From: Mycoplasmatota bacterium
Lineage (GTDB): Bacteria; Bacillota_I; Bacilli_A; Izemoplasmatales; Izemoplasmataceae
DNA length: 48,414 bases
Assembly: GCA_030600605.1 (NCBI GenBank)
Contig: JAUVLT010000006.1
Location: 1 to 48,414 of the forward strand
Direction of reading: 5' to 3'
Under the pieces are notes generated by a model. It saw only the letters and a list, made by a program, of their open reading frames with translations. It did not search any database and had not been told where the DNA came from. The translations under genes were made by a program, and so were the position numbers. Below are positions 30,991 to 38,520 of this stretch, piece after piece; within the stretch, counting starts at the first letter, position 1, and each line of letters starts with the position of its first letter.

Positions 30991-31319
30991 TTGGACAGGG
31001 GTTCAGAGTGCCAAAAATTGATTCAAACCCTATTGCAACTATAATCAAGCAAAAAAGCAAATAAATCGCACTTGTTTTTAGTGTGATTTTATTCCAAACA
31101 AAAACCGAGAAATCTATACACAGCTATTATTAGCCATTAAATCTCTCGGACGTGGATACTATTGTCTTGTCTTACCCTTGTTGCACGCACTTTCGTGTTG
31201 ACGATAAGGCATTGCTTCCTAACCCTATAATGAGTTAAGCACTAAAATAGGTAAATATATTTTCAAAACTCCTTGCTTAACCCCTGCCCAACAAGGGATG
31301 GAGTTGAGGGGTGTTAAAC
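30991..31319. repeat. Island repeat unit E (long form, about 330 bp)
   Basis: TTGGACAGGGGTT (30991-31003) inverted to AACCCCTGCCCAA (31279-31291); terminator-like hairpin 31105-31149; shared 76-bp block with unit B; ends atggagttgaggggtgttaaac. Confidence 0.7.
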
Positions 31320-31368
31320 TAATACAAAGTACACTAGAGTTTTGAATTCACACATAACTCACAAACTC

Positions 31369-33753
31369 CTAAATGTTATTCCCTTTGATAGTATCTATTA
31401 AAGTAAGTGATTTCATTTTTTTGTATGGATTCAATATAGAAATCAAAGTAAAACCAACTGAACTAATTCCTAGAAGGATTACCATCCTTAAATCAAACTT
31501 AATAATCGAAAGTTTATCATCACCACTTGATACTAATAAATTTAAAAAATGAATTCCAATTGGCTGTAGTAATACTGCTCCAATGAAAGCTATTGTTGTT
31601 ATCAACATAATTTCAAGTATAAATAATTTGAATATTTGTTGCTGTTTGATTCCTAAAGATCTAAATAATCCAATTTCTTTCTTTTTATTCATTATATCTC
31701 TTGAAAGTAGATTGTTAAACAGTAACACTGAAAATACAATAAATAGTCCACTTACTGAAAATGCAATTACTGACAATATATAACCATCCTCGTCCATATA
31801 TTTTATAATACTATTTGATAAATGCGATTCATAGAAATAACCATTTTCTCTAATTACTCTTAATGCATTTTCATTTAATAATGAATTATCTGTAATTGGT
31901 ATTATAAGTGAAAAGTTGTTCTTAAATCCCTCATTATATATTGAACTATCAATATACATATTAGACACAGGATGATCTGTATTAACAATTCCCTTTATCA
32001 AAAATTCTCTTGTATTTATATTAAAAGAATCCCCATTGTTAAGATACATCTGTGACTTGGTTTCAAATGCTATAGTAATGCTTTCACCTATAATATGTGA
32101 TGTTATTTCTTCTTCATTCAAAGCCCAATACGAGATGAATTCCTCATAACTATTTAAGTCATAATTAGAATCATCTAAAAGGAGTTCAAATAGCATATAT
32201 TTTGATATATATAAGTCATTAGTATTTTGAGTTGTTTCACTAAAAGTAGTTAACATGTCAATTCCTATTGAATTTCTTGGATATAGTTTCCCACTAATAG
32301 ATCTATTGTCATTTGAACTATCAACAACACCATTTAACCCAATATTACTTAATGAAAAATCAAAAGATTCTGAGATATATGCTACAGAATAAAATTCATC
32401 TATCTTATAGTTTAATTCATTCTTGTCGTTTTCAGAAAAATCCTCAGAATACATATAATAATTATTACCTTCTAACATACTAGAGTGTTTTAAATAATCC
32501 GTCTTAAATATACCAATAATAATTAGCTCAGTACTAGGTATGTTTTTATTTAAAACACTTTCAATATTTGTTCCGTCTATAATTTCATTCTGTAATAGAC
32601 TCTCAGCATAATAATCTGATACAATAATTTCATTATTAAATACCGGCAAATTCCCCGCTAATAATTCAACATCTTGATTTATATTCATAAAAGCATTTAT
32701 TGTTGGCTTATAATTAACGTCCATAAAGGGTTTTCCTGAATTGTCGTATAAATGTAAAGAGAAGTCGTTATGAGTTACTCGTACACTGCTACTTATATTT
32801 TCCTGCCATTCTGAAAAATCTTCACCGTCGTAATATTCATTACCTGGTGATTTAATAAAAACATATTCCATCCCAGTAGAAATGAAAGTATCACTTGCAA
32901 TTGAAAACTCATTTGTAAATAATGTCGAAAACCCAAGTCCTACCATAAATAGAGTAATCATTAATAAAAATGAATACTGGATAATTTTGAAAACTTTTCT
33001 TTTAAAAAGACCAATGACCAGACGGAATAGTTGATGATTCTTAAGTTTTAATGATGTTCCTCCAATTATCTTCTTCCCAATTACTTGTGTATTATTTAGA
33101 TGTTTAGTATTATTAAAAATATTCATATTCTTTAATGTAAATATTTCATCACTGTATGTCTTTGCATTTTCTTTGTCATGAGTAATCATAAATACAAGTT
33201 TTTCTCTTGAGACCTCTTTTAGCGTTTTGAGCACCGTTATTGCACTCTCTTCATCTAAACTTCCAGTAGGTTCATCAACTAGCAATACTTTCGAATCCTT
33301 TAATAATGCCCGAATAATTGCAATACGCTGTTTCTCACCACCAGATAATTCATGTGGGTATTTGTCAATTTTATCTTCTAGTCCAAACTTTCTCAGTTTA
33401 TTCAATACTAGCTCATAATTATCATTTTTCATTACGAAATTTAAGTTCTCATAAATATTAAAATCTTCTATAAGATTATCTTCTTGAAAAATAAATGAAA
33501 TATACTGACTTCTTAAGATATCCCAGTCAGAATCATTTAAATCACTATACTTAATACCCTGAAGTAAAATTTCTCCATTATCAAACGTATCTAATCCACC
33601 AAGTAAATTTAGAAAAGTTGTTTTTCCACTTCCTGATTTTCCAATTAGAGAAATAAATCCCTTTTTTGGTAAGTTTAAATCTATATCTTTTAAAACAACA
33701 ACATCTCCACTCTTAGAGCTGTAGGTTTTTGATAGTTTTTTTATTTGTATCAT
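31369..33753 (-). CDS. Fused ABC transporter ATPase + FtsX-type permease
   Basis: LIGKSGSGKTTFLNLLGGLD Walker A; HELSGGEKQRIAIIRALLKDSKVLLVDEPTGSLD; C-terminal permease KKEIGLFRSLGIKQQQIFKLFILE; start taken at MIQIKKL. Confidence 0.88.
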   Translation of the reverse strand: MIQIKKLSKTYSSKSGDVVVLKDIDLNLPKKGFISLIGKSGSGKTTFLNLLGGLDTFDNGEILLQGIKYSDLNDSDWDILRSQYISFIFQEDNLIEDFNIYENLNFVMKNDNYELVLNKLRKFGLEDKIDKYPHELSGGEKQRIAIIRALLKDSKVLLVDEPTGSLDEESAITVLKTLKEVSREKLVFMITHDKENAKTYSDEIFTLKNMNIFNNTKHLNNTQVIGKKIIGGTSLKLKNHQLFRLVIGLFKRKVFKIIQYSFLLMITLFMVGLGFSTLFTNEFSIASDTFISTGMEYVFIKSPGNEYYDGEDFSEWQENISSSVRVTHNDFSLHLYDNSGKPFMDVNYKPTINAFMNINQDVELLAGNLPVFNNEIIVSDYYAESLLQNEIIDGTNIESVLNKNIPSTELIIIGIFKTDYLKHSSMLEGNNYYMYSEDFSENDKNELNYKIDEFYSVAYISESFDFSLSNIGLNGVVDSSNDNRSISGKLYPRNSIGIDMLTTFSETTQNTNDLYISKYMLFELLLDDSNYDLNSYEEFISYWALNEEEITSHIIGESITIAFETKSQMYLNNGDSFNINTREFLIKGIVNTDHPVSNMYIDSSIYNEGFKNNFSLIIPITDNSLLNENALRVIRENGYFYESHLSNSIIKYMDEDGYILSVIAFSVSGLFIVFSVLLFNNLLSRDIMNKKKEIGLFRSLGIKQQQIFKLFILEIMLITTIAFIGAVLLQPIGIHFLNLLVSSGDDKLSIIKFDLRMVILLGISSVGFTLISILNPYKKMKSLTLIDTIKGNNI

Positions 33754-33837
33754 ATATGTTCCCCCTCTATGCAACTATGTAAATTATACCATAAAAATAT
33801 CGAGATACCATACTCATTATTATCAATAATTGATTAA

Positions 33838-33868
33838 CTACTCCACTAATTATTAATTAGCGGAGTAG
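33838..33868. terminator. Bidirectional intrinsic terminator
   Basis: ctactccactaattattaattagcggagtag. Confidence 0.75.
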
Positions 33869-33877
33869 CATTTTAAT

Positions 33878-34330
33878 CTAAGAAATTGCCCACCATTTTA
33901 CGTCTAGATAAGTACTACTTCCAAACCAATTAGATGGATTTTGAACTTTAAGTCTGTATGTATAACCAGCATATATTGGTGTTACAATATCCACTATACC
34001 ACCGGTTCCTGCTGATGATGAAACGCGTTTTACCTCTTGCCAATTACCTGAATGATACACTTCTAAAATATAATTTACATTGACACTGTTACTTTTGTAA
34101 TTAATCTTTACTTTAACAAAATTATGAGCTAAAAACATGTCAATTTCTGTTTCGTCTGTGTTCCCATTATAGCTATAGTATCCCTCAACCAACCAAGTTT
34201 CTCCATCAGAGATTTTTTCTGTATCCATCATGTCAATATATGGTGATTCTACTGCTGCAGCAACACTTTGCACTGACAACATCATTAACCCTACGACCAT
34301 AATTAATCCTAAACTTAGCATTTTTTTCAT
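33878..34330 (-). CDS. Small secreted protein of unknown function (signal peptide)
   Basis: Start re-assigned to MKKMLSLGLIMVVGLMMLSVQSVAAA (SD gaagggggtg); mature part is polar and rich in Trp/Tyr. Confidence 0.75.
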   Translation of the reverse strand: MKKMLSLGLIMVVGLMMLSVQSVAAAVESPYIDMMDTEKISDGETWLVEGYYSYNGNTDETEIDMFLAHNFVKVKINYKSNSVNVNYILEVYHSGNWQEVKRVSSSAGTGGIVDIVTPIYAGYTYRLKVQNPSNWFGSSTYLDVKWWAIS

Positions 34331-34378
34331 TTTTTCACCCCCTTCCCAAAAATAGAATATAATTTCTATAGTGGTTTT

Positions 34379-34404
34379 ACCACAGCACATATGTCATATA
34401 TTTA
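34379..34404 (-). promoter_or_regulatory. 26-bp operator-like sequence upstream of the secreted-protein gene
   Basis: Minus strand TAAATATATGACATATGTGCTGTGGT, identical to 35340-35365 on plus; 48 nt before the ATG. Confidence 0.8.
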
Positions 34405-34418
34405 AAAACAACAAACAA

Positions 34419-35330
34419 TTAACCTGTTTGTTGTTTTAATTTTTCTAAATAGAAATCTCTTGCATTTTTCATAGTATCTCTTAATATTGTTTCTTCAAAC
34501 TTTGTCCTTTTCTCTGCTACAAGCATATTTACAATTTTGATTGTATTAAACAATTCACTCTCAAAATCAATAGTATTCCCTAACTTATAGTGTGCTAAAG
34601 CTTTATAATAATAAAAATACTCTAATAAGTATAAAGTGAATTTTCTTCTACAATAAGCTATTGCTTCGCCTGAACTTTCAATTACTTCTTCAAGCCTTTT
34701 AAGTCTGCCTAGATTCTTAATTATCCAAAAATATATTTGAGAGTTATAAAGTCTATTTCCAGATGTGAATATTTTCTTTTCCTTATTCAGAAATAATATT
34801 CTATTTAGAATAAGTTCACGATCATTATCACTATATTCCATTATTAACCCTAACATATACAATTCAATATCATGTAAAAAATCAAGTTTAATTATTTTAT
34901 CAAATACTATAGTGTTTTTCAATACAAATATCAATTCTCTTTTTGAGATTACATTTGTGTAAAAATCATACAATGTTTTTCCTAATGACATGAATTTTTT
35001 ATTCTCTTTATCCTTAATAATCATTTTTGATAAAAGACTAAACAATACTTGAGCCTCATCTAATTTCTTATTGATTACACAATTAAAGTATTGTTGTACT
35101 TGTTTATTCTCTTTTTCTGTATCTACAATAAATTTTTCTATCAATCTATCAATCGAAATATTCAACTTCTTCGATAATTTTAATACAATATCAAATGGTG
35201 GTTCTGATTCTCCATATAAATACCTATAATACTGTCTTTGTGAAATAACATCATGTAAATATTCTTCTTGATTAATATTTCGATCATACCTTAAACTATC
35301 CATAAAGTTTAATAATCTTACAATATCCAT
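34419..35330 (-). CDS. RRNPP/Rgg-like peptide-responsive transcriptional regulator (HTH + helical repeat domain)
   Basis: ISQRQYYRYLYGESEPPFDIVLKLSKKLNISIDRLIEKF HTH; remaining about 240 aa all-helical TPR-like; SD aggaggg. Confidence 0.75.
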   Translation of the reverse strand: MDIVRLLNFMDSLRYDRNINQEEYLHDVISQRQYYRYLYGESEPPFDIVLKLSKKLNISIDRLIEKFIVDTEKENKQVQQYFNCVINKKLDEAQVLFSLLSKMIIKDKENKKFMSLGKTLYDFYTNVISKRELIFVLKNTIVFDKIIKLDFLHDIELYMLGLIMEYSDNDRELILNRILFLNKEKKIFTSGNRLYNSQIYFWIIKNLGRLKRLEEVIESSGEAIAYCRRKFTLYLLEYFYYYKALAHYKLGNTIDFESELFNTIKIVNMLVAEKRTKFEETILRDTMKNARDFYLEKLKQQTG

Positions 35331-35339
35331 GATCCCTCC

Positions 35340-35365
35340 TAAATATATGACATATGTGCTGTGGT
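35340..35365 (+). promoter_or_regulatory. 26-bp operator-like sequence upstream of the pro-peptide gene
   Basis: TAAATATATGACATATGTGCTGTGGT, perfect inverted copy of 34379-34404; 46 nt before the ATG. Confidence 0.8.
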
Positions 35366-35411
35366 TTAATCCCTTCCGAAAAATTATTATGAAGTTGAAG
35401 GAGGGGATGAA

Positions 35412-35555
35412 ATGAAAAAATATGTGTTAGTTTTCTGTCTTCTGTTTATATTTTCAATAATGAGTACTTATTCAACTTCTGCTTACAACAACTTGAATAC
35501 AGTACAGTATATTGATTATGAAGATGAAGATATACCTGAATTAGTAAACTTATAA
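35412..35555 (+). CDS. Unannotated 47-aa secreted pro-peptide, candidate signalling pheromone precursor
   Basis: MKKYVLVFCLLFIFSIMSTYSTSAYNNLNTVQYIDYEDEDIPELVNL; SD gaaggagggg; absent from the ORF track (below length cut-off). Confidence 0.7.
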   Translation: MKKYVLVFCLLFIFSIMSTYSTSAYNNLNTVQYIDYEDEDIPELVNL

Positions 35556-35568
35556 GGTGGTGATTATT

Positions 35569-35844
35569 TTGAGTATTCAGCAATTTGAGATTGAAGTAAA
35601 CGGTATAATTGGGACTATAACAAATTATACTAAAAATCCATATATTGTTGGTTATACAAACTGTTTAAGAAAATATGTGAACGAAAATGAAAAAGATATG
35701 GTTCTTTTGATAATTAAAAAACTTATTGTATGGTATACAATGAATATAGATAGTATATTAAGTAATGAATACATAGCCAATAAATCTGAGCATATTTCAA
35801 CTAAAGAATTACTAGAGCTCACGTTTAAAGAGTTATCAAATTAG
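35569..35844 (+). CDS. Small hypothetical protein, likely co-transcribed with the pro-peptide
   Basis: Probable TTG start (SIQQFEIEVNGIIGTI...) with SD aaggtggtga; the ORF track uses GTG at 35557. Confidence 0.5.
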   Translation: MSIQQFEIEVNGIIGTITNYTKNPYIVGYTNCLRKYVNENEKDMVLLIIKKLIVWYTMNIDSILSNEYIANKSEHISTKELLELTFKELSN

Positions 35845-35872
35845 ACAATATACTTTCAAGTAAAAAAATAAT

Positions 35873-35895
35873 TAAACGCTTCTTAGCGTTTTTTT
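35873..35895 (+). terminator. Intrinsic terminator of the peptide operon
   Basis: aaacgcttcttagcgttttttt. Confidence 0.7.
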
Positions 35896-36228
35896 ATATT
35901 TTTAAAATTGATTTATCGAGTAGACTATTTCCATCAAATTCATCACCTTGATATTATTTGTTTATATCTTAGGGTGATTCTATAACCCTAACATTCTTAA
36001 ACTCAGCCATTTGACATATTGATAATCCCACAACCTATTCAGAATGGCTCAAATTAATTTCAGTCCTTGCTCAATTGTCTATTAAAATTTATTATTAATT
36101 TTATTTGCTCATAGTCTTTACATCCTTAATTTATTATATCATATATCTAAGAAGGGAAAATATTAAGTTAGTAATTTTATTATCTTACCTTTCGTGTATA
36201 ATGACTTCTAAAATGAAAGGTGGTAATT

Positions 36229-37344
36229 ATGAATTACACAAGCAAAGAAAAACAATTTATTGTTAACAAGTATTACGAAGGAATTCCTGCTTCTAATATA
36301 GCTAGAGAACATAACATCTCAAGATCTACAATTTATAATTGGATTACTGATTTCAAGAAAATACCCATTAATGAAATGAACATTAGTAAGAATCAACTTC
36401 ATAAAGAAAAAATGAAGCTTGAAAGATTAGAAAGAGAAAACAACATCTTCAATTATGTGATTAAAGAGTTAAATCTATCCAAAAATAAAAAAATTGAATT
36501 TGCTACTTCATTGGATAATGATTATCCCATTCATACTATATGTAGAGTCTTAGATTTACATAGAGCTACTTACTATCATCATAAATATCGAAAGCCTAAA
36601 GTTAAAACAATAGAACTAGATGATCAAATTTATAAGCCCATTATCAAGAAGATTTTCGATAATTCAAAAGGTAGACTAGGTGGAAGGAAAATTAGAAAGA
36701 TAATGATTAAGGATGGATATGAAATTAGTGAGAAAAGAATCTTACGATTAATGAGAGAAATGAAATTAATAGTCAATCAAAAAAGTGATGACTATAATGA
36801 TGCTCATAAGAGAAAATATTTCTATAAACCTAATATTATAAGTAAACTAGATTCAAATACTACACTTAATATGATTTGGGTAAGTGATATTACATATATT
36901 AAAGTGAATTCTGAGCACTACTATTTACATGTGGTTATTGATTTATATTCAAGATTCATTATTGATTACTCTTTAGAAAATCATATGGAATCTACAATTA
37001 TGGTTGAGTTGTTTAAGAGAGCTTATACTAAAAGAAAAAATCCTATAAATCTAGTATTTCACAGTGATCAGGGAGGACAATACAAGTCAAAAATATTTAG
37101 ACAAACTTTAAAAGAATATAATATTACTCAGTCCTTTTCAAAAACTGGATGTCCATATGATAATGCGGTATGCGAAAGCACATTTGCTAGTTTAAAGAAA
37201 GAAGAAATTTATAGATTTATATATAAAGATTTCGATGAATTAGAAGTTGCAATTTATGAATATATTCATTACTTCAATTTCAGTCGTCCACATGCTTCAC
37301 TTAATTATATGACTCCAAATGAATATGAGAATGCCGCTAATTAA
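36229..37344 (+). CDS. IS3-family (IS150-like) transposase, single uninterrupted ORF
   Basis: HTH NIAREHNISRSTIYNWI; HTH_21-like domain; DDE core MIWVSDITYI, HVVIDLYSRFI, VFHSDQGGQYKS, YDNAVCESTFASLKKEEI. Confidence 0.9.
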   Translation: MNYTSKEKQFIVNKYYEGIPASNIAREHNISRSTIYNWITDFKKIPINEMNISKNQLHKEKMKLERLERENNIFNYVIKELNLSKNKKIEFATSLDNDYPIHTICRVLDLHRATYYHHKYRKPKVKTIELDDQIYKPIIKKIFDNSKGRLGGRKIRKIMIKDGYEISEKRILRLMREMKLIVNQKSDDYNDAHKRKYFYKPNIISKLDSNTTLNMIWVSDITYIKVNSEHYYLHVVIDLYSRFIIDYSLENHMESTIMVELFKRAYTKRKNPINLVFHSDQGGQYKSKIFRQTLKEYNITQSFSKTGCPYDNAVCESTFASLKKEEIYRFIYKDFDELEVAIYEYIHYFNFSRPHASLNYMTPNEYENAAN

Positions 37345-37437
37345 CGACGTAAAAAAGGCCATCAATAACTGATGGTCTTTCGTTTAAATAGTAATGTGTC
37401 CAGTTTTTACTGTCCAATTTACTATCCGCAATCCAAA

Positions 37438-37785
37438 TGGTGGAGTTGAGGGGATTTGAACCCCTGTCCAAAACAGCCGAAACTAAATTTTCTACATGCT
37501 TAGTTCATCAATTATTTTAATTAATAACCAAGTGACAAACAGCCAAGTTATTAACGAGTCCTATTAAATTCTTTTCAAATAGTTAAGACTGCACTATTTA
37601 AATATATTCTACTAACTGTTCTCCATCCTTAAGTCGTAGACTCCAAAAGGGGGAGATCGCGCTTATTATTAAGCTGCGAAAGCGTAATTTTGGTTTCCGG
37701 TTATAATTAACCTAGTGTTTTTACTTGCACAACCAAGGCATGCTTATCAAGCTCTAACTACCCTGTCGAATCCATAAACAACCCC
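37438..37785 (-). ncRNA. ssrA: tmRNA
   Basis: 5' GGGGTTG pairs with 3' CAACTCC-ACCA; reading frame GCA AGT AAA AAC ACT AGG TTA ATT ATA ACC GGA AAC CAA AAT TAC GCT TTC GCA GCT TAA TAA; T-arm AGGGGTTCAAATCCCCT; smpB nearby. Confidence 0.95.
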
Positions 37786-37812
37786 ATGTTTAAAAGTGAT
37801 TTTATCCTTTCA

Positions 37813-38007
37813 TTACAAAAGTGTAATTCCAAACCCTATTACTAAAGCACCTATAATAAAATAGTATACTCTTGCACCTGTTTTTCCTAGTAAAGCTTCT
37901 AGACGTTTACCTCTTGTAGTGTTTAAAACTGTCCCAAGTACTGAACCAAAAACAATAATTAAGGTTCCAAGTAGAATCATTATAATTCCGGCTAACATCA
38001 TTATCAC
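37813..38007 (-). CDS. Small two-TM membrane protein
   Basis: 64 aa, two hydrophobic segments; upstream of ssrA. Confidence 0.5.
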   Translation of the reverse strand: MIMMLAGIIMILLGTLIIVFGSVLGTVLNTTRGKRLEALLGKTGARVYYFIIGALVIGFGITLL

Positions 38008-38059
38008 CTCTGTTTATATTATATCACGTATCAAGCAATAAATGAAGAATACTGATTGT

Positions 38060-38506
38060 TTAGTAACGTTCCTTCAATGTTTTTTCAACTCTCCTTAAAG
38101 AGTCTTTTTCTTTTAAGCTTTGTCTCTTATCATAGTTCTTTTTACCTTTAGCAAGTGCTATTTGCACTTTACATAATCCTCGCTCAATATAAACTTTAGT
38201 TGGAACTAAAGTTAAACTATCTTGATTTAATTTGTTTGAAATTCTAATGATTTCTTTCTTATGTAATAATAGCTTTCTACTTCTTGTTTCGTCATGATTA
38301 AAAACATTTCCGTGACTATATTTAGATATATGCATATTAACTAGAAATATTTCTCCATCTTTGATCCTAGCATAAGAATCACTAATATTAACTTTATTAG
38401 CTCTAACACTTTTTATTTCTGTCCCTTTTAAGACAATACCTGCTTCATATTTTGTTAGTAAGAAATAATCATGACTGGCTTTTTTATTCGTAGCAACTAT
38501 CTTCAT
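38060..38506 (-). CDS. smpB: SsrA-binding protein SmpB
   Basis: NKKASHDYFLLTKYEAGIVLKGTEIKSVRANKVNISDSYARI; C-terminal KKNYDKRQSLKEKD. Confidence 0.95.
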   Translation of the reverse strand: MKIVATNKKASHDYFLLTKYEAGIVLKGTEIKSVRANKVNISDSYARIKDGEIFLVNMHISKYSHGNVFNHDETRSRKLLLHKKEIIRISNKLNQDSLTLVPTKVYIERGLCKVQIALAKGKKNYDKRQSLKEKDSLRRVEKTLKERY

Positions 38507-38520
38507 ATAATCACCTCCAT

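Noticed and set aside
24222-31319. Repeats as a CRISPR array
   Set aside because: Units are 40-330 bp, separated by 1-2 kb of coding DNA, not short regularly spaced repeats; no cas genes.
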